Virus record (IMG/VR): IMGVR_UViG_3300018080_000118
Span: 1 to 64,000 of that record
DNA length: 64,000 nt
DNA from: a virus
Reading direction: 5' to 3' (one strand)
Position 1 is the first letter of the stretch. Every line of letters begins with the position of its first letter. Positions 1 to 8,429 of this stretch are shown here, one piece after another. The notes under the pieces were generated by a model, which worked only from the letters and a program-made list of their open reading frames with translations, was not told the origin of the DNA and did not search any database. Both the position numbers and the translations under genes were made by a program.

Positions 1-1
1 C

Positions 2-289
2 ATTCGCCGCGTCTTCGCCCGGTTGGGCGTCATCTACGGGTACGCGCAGCTCATCGGCTTCGTCCTCGTCTGGGTCTGGTACAAGATCACGCTACGCAAG
101 GCCAACAACCCGTTTCGGGGCGGTATCATCTGCTCCGAGCTGGTCTTGATGTACCTGAAGGGTGTCTTTCCAGGCAACCCGGACCTGGCGAAGATGAACA
201 GAGACACTACGTCACCGGAGGACATCCAGAAGTTCATCGAGGCCAACCCGGAGCTGTTCGAGGCGCTTCCCACAGGCTCCCAGGATTGA
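2..289 (+). CDS. C-terminal part of a permuted papain-like (YiiX/NlpC-type) cysteine hydrolase, 5' truncated
   Basis: The reading frame is open from the window edge, so this is the last 95 residues of a longer protein. It has a hydrophobic stretch (AQLIGFVLVWVW), then GGIICSELV followed about 25 residues later by TSPEDIQKF. A CSELV motif followed by a T(S)PxD(I/L) block is typical of permuted papain-fold hydrolases of the YiiX type, in which the Cys is the nucleophile. In a phage such an enzyme could cut peptidoglycan or lipids, but the catalytic His lies outside the window, so the family call is inferred from one motif pair. A sigma70-like promoter overlaps its stop codon. Confidence 0.5.
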   Translation: MRRVFARLGVIYGYAQLIGFVLVWVWYKITLRKANNPFRGGIICSELVLMYLKGVFPGNPDLAKMNRDTTSPEDIQKFIEANPELFEALPTGSQD

Positions 290-313
290 CGACTGGCTAT
301 CTCCCCGTAGACT
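286..313 (+). promoter_or_regulatory. sigma70-like promoter
   Basis: TTGACG at 286-291, a 16 bp spacer and TAGACT at 308-313, followed by the leader and a strong Shine-Dalgarno sequence of the gene at 362. It resembles the other sigma70-like promoters called in the window (3763, 16281, 46213, 51219). Confidence 0.5.
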
Positions 314-361
314 AGATTCAGACTTGTTTTGCCCGTTAGACCTATTTTTAGGAGGAGATCA

Positions 362-973
362 ATGGGCGTAGGAAATCGACCGGGGATCATCGACACCCCG
401 AACCTGGGTCTCAAGAAAGGAACCTCTCGCGGGTTCATGGACAACAAGACGCAGGGCGAGAACTGGGACGTTCTCGATGCCATCGCTGGGGCGATGCAGG
501 AAACTCGCTTTATCACCACCATCGACCTCTCGGCCTTCGTGGACGACACGTGGACCTACGTGGCGTTGCCGCCGGCCATCGCTTCCATGGTGGGTGAGGC
601 TTCGTACGGCAACGGCCAGGTCCGCTTCACCAACGTGGTGAAGATCATCTGCGCGCGTTTCCGGCTGCTGTGCAACACGCCCGGCGCGGGTGGTGTGGTC
701 TCTCTCATGCTCCGCAAGGGCGGCGCAACGGCCACGGCCGCCGACAACCTGCTCCTCAACGCCGTGACGATGGACGACAGTGTCGCCACCGTCCAGAACC
801 AGGTGGGGCAGGGCATCCCGGTCCCAAGCACGCCGGTCGTCGGCAACGACGAGGACGGCATCTCTCTGTGGATGATGGTGGACTCCACCGTCTCCGAGAC
901 CGATGCCGATCTGGAGGTCATGGTCGGCGCTCAGATGCTGCCGGGTACGCCTCCCGACATCGTCGAGACATAA
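362..973 (+). CDS. hypothetical virion protein
   Basis: This 203-residue protein starts at the ATG preceded by TTAGGAGGAGATCA; an in-frame start 33 nt upstream lacks a ribosome site. I do not recognise a family. The sequence is rich in Val, Thr and Gly with alternating hydrophobic residues from residue 50 onward, which suggests a beta-sandwich such as a decoration, neck or fibre protein. Residues 1-35 look flexible. It is the first gene after the promoter at 286 and is followed by a strong hairpin, so it may be expressed at a different level from the genes after it. Its virion role is inferred from position only. Confidence 0.6.
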   Translation: MGVGNRPGIIDTPNLGLKKGTSRGFMDNKTQGENWDVLDAIAGAMQETRFITTIDLSAFVDDTWTYVALPPAIASMVGEASYGNGQVRFTNVVKIICARFRLLCNTPGAGGVVSLMLRKGGATATAADNLLLNAVTMDDSVATVQNQVGQGIPVPSTPVVGNDEDGISLWMMVDSTVSETDADLEVMVGAQMLPGTPPDIVET

Positions 974-981
974 TGAGATAA

Positions 982-1018
982 CCTGGGGGTCAGCGTCGGG
1001 AGTCCGCTGGCCCCCAGG
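982..1018 (+). terminator. strong intergenic hairpin, possible attenuator or RNA processing site
   Basis: CCTGGGGG-T-CAGCG pairs with CGCTG-G-CCCCCAGG around a 9 nt loop, giving 14 pairs including one G-U. No T-run follows, so a rho-independent terminator is not certain. Confidence 0.45.
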
Positions 1019-1068
1019 CCTCCCCTTACGGGCTGTCTTGCTTGACGACTCCGACACGAGGAGTAGCC

Positions 1069-1299
1069 GTGAACAGGGCCTTCATTACCGGTTTCTGGAG
1101 CGAGATCACGAAACTCGCTGCCAAGCCGCCTACTCCCTGGCACCACAAGATTCCAGGGCGCAGGGCGGCATCTTTGGCCATGAAGGGCCTCCCTCTGGTC
1201 GCTCTCGGCAGCCTGCCTCTGTGGGCGTTCGGCAAGGGCCTGGGTAAGGGCCTCGGCACACCAGCCCAGCAAGCGATGCCCTGGGAGGAGCGGTATTGA
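1069..1299 (+). CDS. small protein with the shared N-terminal AFxxxF peptide
   Basis: The 76-residue protein starts at GTG 1069, which has AGGAG seven bases upstream; a TTG nine codons earlier has no such site. Residues 4-15 (AFITGFWSEITK) match the amphipathic peptide found on several other proteins of this window. A hydrophobic stretch at about residues 40-58 (LPLVALGSLPLWAFGKGLG) may be a membrane or core-buried segment. No known family is recognised. The stop is two bases before the next ATG, so the pair is probably co-translated. Confidence 0.7.
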   Translation: MNRAFITGFWSEITKLAAKPPTPWHHKIPGRRAASLAMKGLPLVALGSLPLWAFGKGLGKGLGTPAQQAMPWEERY

Positions 1300-1300
1300 G

Positions 1301-1504
1301 ATGGAGCAGGCTTTCTTCAACGGGTTCATCCAGGAGCTGAAGAAGGTCGCCACCATCTCTCCCATGGCTCCCGCAGGGATGACCCCCACCAAGATGATGA
1401 ATCCGGCGATCCGTCCTCCGAAAATCGGGGGCCGTCCCGCGCAGGGCCTTCCAAATTTTTCTGGACAGACGCCCTCTCCTCCACGTAGTATGGGGTCAAT
1501 GTAG
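1301..1504 (+). CDS. small protein with the shared N-terminal AFxxxF peptide
   Basis: A 67-residue protein with a strong ribosome site (GGAGGAG). Residues 4-15 (AFFNGFIQELKK) carry the shared peptide; the rest is Pro- and Met-rich and probably disordered. It ends in TAG. The next gene (ATG 1529) is in the same frame with no other stop between, so amber readthrough by the phage's own CUA tRNA would join them. Function unknown; its small size and shared peptide suggest an internal virion protein (inference). Confidence 0.65.
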   Translation: MEQAFFNGFIQELKKVATISPMAPAGMTPTKMMNPAIRPPKIGGRPAQGLPNFSGQTPSPPRSMGSM

Positions 1505-1528
1505 GTCCATACTCGTAGGAGAGAGCGC

Positions 1529-1747
1529 ATGGGAGCCAGACATCTTTCTCGTCGAGCACAATACCTGGACGGAGTGCCCGTCGGGGTGTCCTTTCCGAAG
1601 TTCATGAAACCCCGGGAGATCGAGGAGGTCAAGAAGCGCTGTCAGGGACGAACCGACAGCCGATGGTACGAGACGATGGATGACGTCATCTTCGAGTCGA
1701 CCATCACCGACCCCAATCTTCTTGAGCTGCTCGCCGCCGTACACTGA
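1529..1747 (+). CDS. hypothetical protein, 72 aa
   Basis: The ATG is preceded by TAGGAGAGAGCGC. The N-terminal third is basic (MGARHLSRRAQ) and the C-terminal part acidic and helical (DDVIFESTITDPNLLELLA). No family is recognised. It lies in frame with the preceding TAG-terminated gene and may also exist as its C-terminal extension. Confidence 0.55.
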   Translation: MGARHLSRRAQYLDGVPVGVSFPKFMKPREIEEVKKRCQGRTDSRWYETMDDVIFESTITDPNLLELLAAVH

Positions 1748-1755
1748 GGCGACAG

Positions 1756-3762
1756 ATGGCCGATCAGATCACACCTCCCGCTGTGACCGCGCAGACCACG
1801 CAGCAGGCCATCCAAAAGGTCGTCAACACCGACCAAGTCGAGTCCGAGGCAAACACCAGCATCGCGCAGACCGCGCAACGACGCATGGAGGCTGGTGTCT
1901 TCTGGAAAGAACTCCTGGCCGATCCCCTCGGCTCTCTCCAGAAGGAGATAGAATCCTACCTTCCCGGCGACGGCCCCGCGCAAAGCTTCGCCAAAGACCT
2001 TCTCAGCGGCATGCAGTCGGGCCGTTTCGATCCTGAATCCGCTCTCGCTACCTACGCCAACTCATCCCTCCCGACGGCCTACTCCGGTCCTACTGTCATT
2101 TCCGGCCTTGGGAGCGGCAACCCCGTGGCGTCGAAAGGGGTGGCTCGCTCTGGCAAGTCCATCAGCGGGGTGACGAACTGCGCCAGGAACGCCTTGGCGG
2201 GCACTGTGGCCACCGTTGCCAAAATGGCTGTCGGAGCCATAGACCCAAGCCTGAAAGCGGCAGTGTCGCTGCAGCAGACCTTCAGCGCGGTGTCCGTCAG
2301 TTACCCCGACTTCGTCTCTGCCTTCATGCTGCTGCCCGTCGAATCTTTGTCTGTGTTCCTGACCGACAAGGACACGCTCCTAGACCGTCTGCTGGAAAAC
2401 TTCGAGAAGGCGTACGAGGTGTTGCTGTCGATGACAGATGACGATTACGGCTTCGATCATCAACAGGCTATCCGAGAGGCTCTGGAGAAGCTGAGGGATG
2501 CTGAGTCGGACACGTCCACCGTTGAGAGCATTCTGCTGCAGGGAGGCAACTTTCTGGAGACAGTGTGGGATCGGGCCAAGACTCGTGTCAACGAGGCGTC
2601 TACCATTCTCTTCGAGACGACACCTGACAACCCATTCAACAACAAGCAGATGCGGCTCGTAGGCTACCTTACCGCGATCGACATGACCATGCAGGTCCTT
2701 CTTTGCCGGCAGAGCATCATCGAGAGGCTCTACGGCAACATCGCGTCCTTCACCGCAGACTTCAAAGCCGAGTCCAAGTACGACAATTTGTACGGCCCCA
2801 TTCTGGACCAGATCAGCTGTCTGCTGCGAGGGGTGATCGGGGACATGGAGGCGGCGGCCAACAAGAGCTCAGCCCTTTCTCTGTTCGTGAAAGAGAAGGA
2901 GTGGTTCCTGCAGCTCCGTACGATCCTGGAGTTCATGCGGAACGCGCAGAAGCTGTCAACCGATGTGCCGAGCTCATCCGAGGCAGACGCCTTTTCCCTC
3001 TCGTTCTCCGCAGACGCAGAGAGCGACAACAACACCAACGATTTCACGGCCTTGGTGAACTTGGTCAACGAGTTCAAGACTCAGGTTCGCGGTGCGCTGA
3101 TGATGCCGCTACCCAATCCGGCGAGGTTGGAGAAGATCGTTGAGGCCACGCTGGTCGAGATCGATCGGCAGAAGCAGATCACAAGTCGGACGGAGGACAA
3201 GCTTCAGTCGTTTGCGTCTAACTTCAATCAGGAGGCCATGGCTGAGGCGATCACGGTGATGAAGGGCATTATCGACTTCGCCACGAGCCGCAACCTGATG
3301 GGCATGGTGAAGGCTCTTCGGGAGGGCGACATCAAGGGCTTCTTCAGCACCGCCTTCCAGTCCTCCGATGAGGAGCGAGCCCTCAGTGGTATCGTAGACC
3401 TCATCGACTACGCCTCCACCACGATGCCCGAGGAGCTCCGAGCCCTGAAGAACGCGTATACCGTCCTTCGGGGCAGGGTTCGCGGAGAGAACCTGTACAA
3501 GCGGCTGGTCTCACATTCGGCGGACCAGTACATCCGGAATCAGAAAGAGCAGCGACTGCCAGAGAACAACGCGCTGCAGCGTCTCATTCGGCGCGTGAAC
3601 AACCGGCTGAATCGCAGTGTAGGCGTCGCCGACAGCCGCATTGCCCAGGTTCAGGAGCGCATCGATCAGGTGAGTGGGGTTGTCGACACCGCAGTCTCCC
3701 AGATCGCGGGAGCGGTCACGCGTCCCGACGAGAACCGACCCGTCTCCTGCGCTGGCCGGTAA
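1756..3762 (+). CDS. large helical structural protein
   Basis: This 668-residue protein is mostly alpha-helical by inspection, with hydrophobic Ala/Val-rich segments around residues 145-180 and many charged coiled-coil-like stretches after residue 200. The C-terminal 80 residues are Arg/Asn-rich, then Val/Ile/Gln-rich. It is not recognisable as a named family. Its position beside a W/gp25-like protein and a tail fibre gene makes a tail or baseplate-associated role likely; a short tape-measure-like role is possible but unproven. Confidence 0.65.
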   Translation: MADQITPPAVTAQTTQQAIQKVVNTDQVESEANTSIAQTAQRRMEAGVFWKELLADPLGSLQKEIESYLPGDGPAQSFAKDLLSGMQSGRFDPESALATYANSSLPTAYSGPTVISGLGSGNPVASKGVARSGKSISGVTNCARNALAGTVATVAKMAVGAIDPSLKAAVSLQQTFSAVSVSYPDFVSAFMLLPVESLSVFLTDKDTLLDRLLENFEKAYEVLLSMTDDDYGFDHQQAIREALEKLRDAESDTSTVESILLQGGNFLETVWDRAKTRVNEASTILFETTPDNPFNNKQMRLVGYLTAIDMTMQVLLCRQSIIERLYGNIASFTADFKAESKYDNLYGPILDQISCLLRGVIGDMEAAANKSSALSLFVKEKEWFLQLRTILEFMRNAQKLSTDVPSSSEADAFSLSFSADAESDNNTNDFTALVNLVNEFKTQVRGALMMPLPNPARLEKIVEATLVEIDRQKQITSRTEDKLQSFASNFNQEAMAEAITVMKGIIDFATSRNLMGMVKALREGDIKGFFSTAFQSSDEERALSGIVDLIDYASTTMPEELRALKNAYTVLRGRVRGENLYKRLVSHSADQYIRNQKEQRLPENNALQRLIRRVNNRLNRSVGVADSRIAQVQERIDQVSGVVDTAVSQIAGAVTRPDENRPVSCAGR

Positions 3763-3790
3763 TTGATTAAGAATTTACCATCCCTACAAT
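3763..3790 (+). promoter_or_regulatory. sigma70-like promoter
   Basis: TTGATT at 3763-3768, a 16 bp spacer and TACAAT at 3785-3790, 50 bp before the gene at 3841. A 13 bp palindrome AGCTGTCACAGCT lies just downstream in the leader and could bind a regulator. Confidence 0.55.
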
Positions 3791-3840
3791 CCTTACGTTT
3801 TAGAGCTGTCACAGCTTATCCCGGTTTAGGAGGAGAAAAG

Positions 3841-4464
3841 ATGCCCACACCGGAAGAGATTTTCATGGCGGCGTTTTCCGAGGAGCTCGAAAGCTCCACG
3901 ACGGAGGAGGCCCCAGAAATGCCCGTTCTCTCGAAGCTCGCCGAGAACCTCGGCCTCATGGAAGACGGGGAGGAAGAGGTCGAGATGCCTGTCCTCAGCA
4001 AACTCGCCGCCGCTTTCGAAGGCGACGAGACAGACGAGGACGAAGAGTCCGCAGAGCTCAGCCTCGAAGGCATGACGCAGCTCGAAAAGCTCGCGTTCAC
4101 CAAGTGGGCTGCCCGCAACGGCCTCACCAAGGAAGCCCTCTCGATGGCCGAGCTCAAGGACAAGGGCAAAGCCCTCGTCGAGAAGGGGAAGTCCACGCTG
4201 AAGGGCAAGGACTGGACCGCCGCCGAGAAGAAGCTCGAATCCGCCAAGGCCCAGAAGCCGAAGAGCTTCCGGCTCTTCAGCAAGCGGAAAGCCAAAGCAG
4301 GCGTCGCCGCAGCCGAGAAGGGCGTCGCCGCCGCGAAGGGCAAGCGCATGGCCCTCGGCAAGAAGGTGGGTCTCGGTGCCGCTGGCGGCGCAGCCGCTCT
4401 TCTGACGGCAGCCGCTGTCAAGAAAGCTCTCGGTGACCGCAAGAAGGACGAGAAGAAGAAGTAG
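3841..4464 (+). CDS. acidic/basic bipartite protein with MPVLSKLA repeats
   Basis: The 207-residue protein starts at the ATG with TTTAGGAGGAGAAAAG upstream. Residues 7-16 (IFMAAFSEEL) fit the shared N-terminal peptide. The next 80 residues are very acidic and contain MPVLSKLA twice, about 25 residues apart; a third related piece is MTQLEKLAF. From about residue 105 it becomes Lys/Ala-rich and ends with a Gly/Ala-rich hydrophobic segment (LGAAGGAAALLTAAAV) and a poly-Lys tail. The charge split suggests a protein that binds DNA or other virion proteins inside the particle. Ends in TAG. Function unknown. Confidence 0.65.
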   Translation: MPTPEEIFMAAFSEELESSTTEEAPEMPVLSKLAENLGLMEDGEEEVEMPVLSKLAAAFEGDETDEDEESAELSLEGMTQLEKLAFTKWAARNGLTKEALSMAELKDKGKALVEKGKSTLKGKDWTAAEKKLESAKAQKPKSFRLFSKRKAKAGVAAAEKGVAAAKGKRMALGKKVGLGAAGGAAALLTAAAVKKALGDRKKDEKKK

Positions 4465-4483
4465 AGGCTTCTCTGAGGCTGAG

Positions 4484-4888
4484 ATGGACTTTGGGGCGAT
4501 AGTTCGAGACCCGAGTAGCGGGGTCATTACGTTCTCTTCCGGCTCAGCACCGAGAAAGATCTCGGGTATCGGCCAGCTCGTCCAGTCCCTCATCATCGAA
4601 CTGATGGCAGACCCCCGGCCTGAACTTGGTCGGGGGTCTGGCTTCGTTACCCTTCTTCGTGATCTCCCGACCGACGACGTCCCTACCGCTTCGACCTCCC
4701 TCTCTCGCGCCCTGAACCTTGCTGTGGAGAACCTCATCTCCCATCAGTCCTACGATGTGGGGCTGGCTGAGAGCGAGCGTCTGAAGAGCGCGAGTCTTCG
4801 CAACCTGGCCACGGACGGACAGCAATGGTTCGCTGACTTGGACCTCGTATCCGTAGCCGGAGAACGCTTTGTATTGCCAGTCTCATGA
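4484..4888 (+). CDS. W/gp25-like baseplate protein (tentative)
   Basis: A 134-residue protein starting MDFGAIVRDPSSG, with a helix resembling the Q-x-hydrophobic pattern of the gp25/W baseplate family (IGQLVQSLIIELMADPRPE), a Gly-containing turn, a Leu pair (VTLLRDLP) and a second helix. In contractile phages gp25/W joins the wedge to the sheath. The resemblance is to the general pattern and length, not a diagnostic motif. A start 17 codons upstream overlaps the previous gene; the ATG chosen has only a weak ribosome site. It overlaps the next start by 4 bases. Confidence 0.4.
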   Translation: MDFGAIVRDPSSGVITFSSGSAPRKISGIGQLVQSLIIELMADPRPELGRGSGFVTLLRDLPTDDVPTASTSLSRALNLAVENLISHQSYDVGLAESERLKSASLRNLATDGQQWFADLDLVSVAGERFVLPVS

Positions 4889-5205
4889 AATACCAAGACG
4901 CATTCATCAACGGATTCGCTGACGAGCTGGAGAAGACGGCTTGGGTCGCCGCTCTCGGGCGTGGACTACTCTCAGCAGGGAAGTGGGCCAAGAGCGTTCT
5001 TCCCAAGGCCAAGAGTCTCGTCACTTCTACCAAGGCTGCCGTTTCGACCAAGGTGCCAAAGCTGATGTCGACTGCGAAAGAGATGGCTCCTACCATGGCG
5101 ATGCAGGTGGGAGTGCCTCGGGGCGGCATGCCCAAGACGCCGAAAGCCCCTAAGTCCGTGCAGTCTACGTCAGGTAAGACATACCAGGCTCCGGGCGCTC
5201 CGTAA
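4885..5205 (+). CDS. small protein with the shared N-terminal DELEK peptide
   Basis: A 106-residue protein whose ATGA overlaps the previous stop, so translational coupling is likely. Residues 6-18 (AFINGFADELEKT) are the clearest copy of the shared amphipathic peptide. The rest is basic, rich in Lys, Ala, Ser and Thr, and ends in a Pro/Lys-rich, probably unstructured tail. The composition suits an internal, DNA-contacting virion protein, but no family is recognised. Confidence 0.7.
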   Translation: MKYQDAFINGFADELEKTAWVAALGRGLLSAGKWAKSVLPKAKSLVTSTKAAVSTKVPKLMSTAKEMAPTMAMQVGVPRGGMPKTPKAPKSVQSTSGKTYQAPGAP

Positions 5206-5270
5206 TTTGCTCTGAGCCTCCTCCCGCCTATCATTCCTTGCGAGCAATTCTCTTCTGGGAGGTACTCCTC

Positions 5271-7490
5271 GTGAGTGAGAAATTCAGAGGTTCTCAGGTC
5301 GATATCTTCGCCACTGGCGGATCTATGGACCGAGACTCAACGCAGCAATACCTGCTGCGTCTGGCAGGCTCTGGCGGTCTGCAGGTGGGCGCAAGCGGAC
5401 TTGAGGTCAAGTCCAATGGCATCCTGTCCAGCATGATCACTGCCGGGGCAATCCTCGGCACCCATGTTGGCTTCGATTCTTCTGACGTACCTGACAGCAG
5501 CTCCTACGGCGGTGTCGGGCAGAAGATCGAGGACGCCCTGAACGCCGCCTATACAGATGTGCAGCTTCGTCTGAAACGTGACGGCACGTCGCCGATGACC
5601 GGTGCCTTGAACATGAACGGCTTCGCGATCTCTGGCATGGCCGATGGCGTGTCCCAGACCGATGCCGTCACGCTGCAGCAGATGCAGACCTATGTCTCGC
5701 TGGGCATGCGCTGGCTCTATCCCTGCGCCTATGCTGGCGTCGGCCTCACTCACGGGTGTCTTCGCGTCAACGGAAAGGTCCGCGCCTCCCAGACCGTTCA
5801 CATGTCGACAACCGTCGGTCTCGTCGGCAAGGTGATCTCTTTCGACGGAGCCACTATCACCTTCAGCTCCACGCCTGGCGCGAACCAGTGCGTGGTGTCG
5901 CCGGGCTCTATCCCGACCACGATGAACAACCTGGTCAACGCCATCAACAGCTGCACCAACCTCGTCACCTCCAAGGGCGTCGCTCTCAACACCGTGGCCT
6001 ACGCGATCCGCGAAGAGACCACAGGCACAACGCTGCATGTCGTCTGGGAAGGCGATGACGCCACCCCCACGAACGCGAATGGTCTGCCGTGCGCCACCGA
6101 CGCGACTACGATGCTGGCCTTCGAGAACATCGACCCCGTTACCTCTGGTGGCCGCTTCTTCGGGGCCTACGACTCCGTGATGGACGGCGGCACCATTCAG
6201 GGTCGTCGGGACAATGGCGTTTACATGTACGACGTCGACCAGAGTGACTGGACCCTGATCTTCGCCAACCCCGGTTCCGACTTCTTCACAAGCTCCAGCG
6301 CGGACTCCGGCGGCACCATCGCCTCTGGCCTCAACGGCAACCTGGCGATCCGGGGCGGCACGGGCATTGACACCGTCTCCGCCTCGGCGTCCTCTCCCGA
6401 CCCGACGCCCGGTGTTCGCGTGACCATCAACCACGGCGATCTGGGTACGAACACGTCGCAGTTCCACGCGGAGGAGAGTGTCCGGCTCAACACGCTGTAC
6501 AGCGATGTCGGGACCGCCGTGGGCGATCACCAGAACGACTTCAATGCTGCCACAGCGTCACTGCTTGGCGACGCCCGTCGCACGGCCCTGCAGAATGTGA
6601 TGGTGAACGGCACCTTCATCGCGGATCCCGTAGGTTCGCAGCACCAGTTCGATCCGGGCGGCATCACCTACCCGGCGACCTCACACACGCTGGCGTGCAT
6701 GCCCGGCTGGGCAATCCGAGACACTGCAGCAGCAGGCGGGAACGTCGCCACGGTCGATCTCGACACCTCAGGGCTCCCCACACCGGTGCGCGGGAGCAAC
6801 ACTGCCAAGATCGACGTGCAGGCTCTCGGCGGCTCCGTGCCGGCCGTGATGTTCTACCAGCCCATCGTCGGCGGCGAACAATTCAAGGCGCAGAAGGTCA
6901 CCTTCCGGGCAGACGTATACGTCGCTGGCGGCTCGACCGGGGCCAAGCTGTTCATCGAGGACAGCACCATGGCCAGCCCAGCATACGGCGCGCCGCACTC
7001 GGGCGCTTCTGCGTGGGAGACCCTCTACGTCAACACGACGATCGCGCCGACTGCCTCCTGGATTCGTGTGGGCCTCTACATGGACTCCACGGACGTCTAC
7101 AACATCGATGCCTGCAACTGCGTATTCGGGGCGCTCTACACGAGTCTCCAGTTCATGCCGAAGCCGGAGATCGAGGACTACCAGCTGATCGACTCCATGT
7201 ACCAGGACGTCAACTGGTGGGCCACCCTGGTGAACGCCGGGGCCTGCGGGGATTATCTGACGGTGCCTTTCGGTACGTCGATGATCTCTACGCCGACGAT
7301 CACAGCTACGCCGGACGCAGCGACGTATCCCGGCGGCATTACCACGATGGCGGCTGTGGAAGTCACCACGCCAGCTGGTCGCGGGACGACGCGTCACGGG
7401 ACGACCATCGAGCTCAACGTGAGTGCCGGTGCTGCCGTCCAGGGCGATACGGTGGGTGGCTCCATCGTGGCCGACGCGAGGCCGACGTAA
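5271..7490 (+). CDS. tail fibre protein
   Basis: A 739-residue protein starting at GTG 5271 with GGGAGG upstream; the TTG 11 codons earlier has no such site. Residues 100-150 contain DGTSPMTGALNMNG followed by QTDAVTLQQMQTYV, a pattern widespread in the shafts of phage tail fibres. The middle is Gly/Thr/Ser-rich beta sequence. Residues about 460-640 resemble a jelly-roll domain, as seen in receptor-binding tips. A convergent terminator follows. The role is probably host recognition, inferred from the shaft repeat and composition. Confidence 0.75.
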   Translation: MSEKFRGSQVDIFATGGSMDRDSTQQYLLRLAGSGGLQVGASGLEVKSNGILSSMITAGAILGTHVGFDSSDVPDSSSYGGVGQKIEDALNAAYTDVQLRLKRDGTSPMTGALNMNGFAISGMADGVSQTDAVTLQQMQTYVSLGMRWLYPCAYAGVGLTHGCLRVNGKVRASQTVHMSTTVGLVGKVISFDGATITFSSTPGANQCVVSPGSIPTTMNNLVNAINSCTNLVTSKGVALNTVAYAIREETTGTTLHVVWEGDDATPTNANGLPCATDATTMLAFENIDPVTSGGRFFGAYDSVMDGGTIQGRRDNGVYMYDVDQSDWTLIFANPGSDFFTSSSADSGGTIASGLNGNLAIRGGTGIDTVSASASSPDPTPGVRVTINHGDLGTNTSQFHAEESVRLNTLYSDVGTAVGDHQNDFNAATASLLGDARRTALQNVMVNGTFIADPVGSQHQFDPGGITYPATSHTLACMPGWAIRDTAAAGGNVATVDLDTSGLPTPVRGSNTAKIDVQALGGSVPAVMFYQPIVGGEQFKAQKVTFRADVYVAGGSTGAKLFIEDSTMASPAYGAPHSGASAWETLYVNTTIAPTASWIRVGLYMDSTDVYNIDACNCVFGALYTSLQFMPKPEIEDYQLIDSMYQDVNWWATLVNAGACGDYLTVPFGTSMISTPTITATPDAATYPGGITTMAAVEVTTPAGRGTTRHGTTIELNVSAGAAVQGDTVGGSIVADARPT

Positions 7491-7497
7491 AAGAAAA

Positions 7498-7522
7498 GGA
7501 GGGGGGCTCGCAACCCCCCTCC
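7498..7522. terminator. bidirectional terminator between convergent genes
   Basis: GGAGGGGGG and CCCCCCTCC form a perfect 9 bp stem around a 7 nt loop. On the minus strand it is followed by TTTTCTTTT, a classic intrinsic terminator for the minus genes; on the plus strand no T-run follows. Confidence 0.8.
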
Positions 7523-7541
7523 CAAAGCAGAATCCCGGAAC

Positions 7542-8309
7542 CTACTGGTTCCTTTTTCTCCTTTCGTCGTACTCCTTGCGGCGTTGGCGCATTGAGCGCA
7601 TCAGGGAAGCCTCTTCCCGAGGGTCAACCTCGATGAGAATTTCTCTGATGATGGCGAGCGCCTCTTCTCCGACCTGTCCCGTGGCCCACATTTTGCGCCA
7701 CTCGTCTGGAGTCATGACTTCTTTTACTTGAAGCCAGAATTTTCTGTGCCGTGATTTTTTGGCAGCTCTCTCTGGCTCCGTGCGCGGCTCTTCCTGCTCG
7801 TGCTGCGTCAGCGCGGCGCACTGCACGCAGTCGACCTTCTTGCAGGACGAGCACCCCGCGCCCCACTCCTTGCATTTCTTGCATATCATGAGGCACTGTT
7901 CACAGCTAACGATCTTCTCGTCAGCATCGAACCTCTTTTCCACGCGCTCCCCACGCGCGAACAGTTTTCTTGCAATGTCTAGGGCTTCAGTGGGCCTATC
8001 CCTTGCCTGCACGGCATAGCCGTACTCGTGCGTTGCTTGGTGCCACGCATCTCGCACTGCCCTGTCATCCAGCTCGTCGGCTTTCTTCAAATCCGCCTTC
8101 AGTTTTTCGGATATCCGTTTGTAGAGCGAGCTCTTCGGATCTATCCCTTTTGTGCGGAAGTAGAAGTCGTGCCGGAGCCGTTTCTTCCTTCGCCGTATTC
8201 TATCGCCCTGCGACAAGGCGATCAATTTGGCGATGCTATGGAAATCGGGGTCCTTCTGTATTGGGAATTCTGACCCGATCTCCGATATAGCTGCGAGATT
8301 CTGCTGCAT
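7542..8309 (-). CDS. hypothetical protein with a cysteine-rich zinc-like cluster
   Basis: A 255-residue protein starting at ATG 8309, with GGAGGAG directly upstream. Residues about 20-110 are basic and helical. Between about 140 and 170 there are nine Cys in a run (CEQCLMICKKCKEW, then GCSSCKKVDCVQC), which could hold two zinc ions, although the spacing matches no finger family I know. The C terminus is charged and helical. It ends in TAG directly before a terminator, so here TAG very probably is a real stop. A promoter and the palindromic operator lie upstream, suggesting it is regulated separately from the gene behind it. Confidence 0.7.
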   Translation of the reverse strand: MQQNLAAISEIGSEFPIQKDPDFHSIAKLIALSQGDRIRRRKKRLRHDFYFRTKGIDPKSSLYKRISEKLKADLKKADELDDRAVRDAWHQATHEYGYAVQARDRPTEALDIARKLFARGERVEKRFDADEKIVSCEQCLMICKKCKEWGAGCSSCKKVDCVQCAALTQHEQEEPRTEPERAAKKSRHRKFWLQVKEVMTPDEWRKMWATGQVGEEALAIIREILIEVDPREEASLMRSMRQRRKEYDERRKRNQ

Positions 8310-8351
8310 TAACTCCTCCAAAAGTTAGGGGCCTAAGAATAACGTCTCAGC

Positions 8352-8380
8352 ATTAGTCTTATGCCACAATCTCGTGACAA
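8352..8380 (-). promoter_or_regulatory. candidate minus-strand promoter
   Basis: Read on the minus strand, TTGTCA (8380-8375), a 17 bp spacer and ACTAAT (8357-8352) precede the gene starting at 8309. The -35 box is one end of the palindrome at 8375-8394, so a protein bound there would block it. Confidence 0.4.
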
Positions 8381-8394
8381 CTCCTGGAGTGGTC
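8375..8394. repeat. palindromic operator-like site, copy 1
   Basis: GACAACTCCTGGAGTGGTC: two 9-base arms with one mismatched pair. Related copies are at 28840, 39116 and 57753. This copy sits between a terminator and the start of the gene at 8309. Confidence 0.6.
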
Positions 8395-8404
8395 GGCGTA
8401 AAAA

Positions 8405-8425
8405 GAGCGGGGAGGACCCCCGCTC
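8405..8425 (-). terminator. intrinsic terminator after the coiled-coil gene
   Basis: GAGCGGGG pairs with CCCCGCTC (8 bp, 5 nt loop); on the minus strand it is followed by TTTTTA. It lies 5 bp beyond the stop of the gene at 8430-9062. Confidence 0.8.
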
Positions 8426-8429
8426 GATA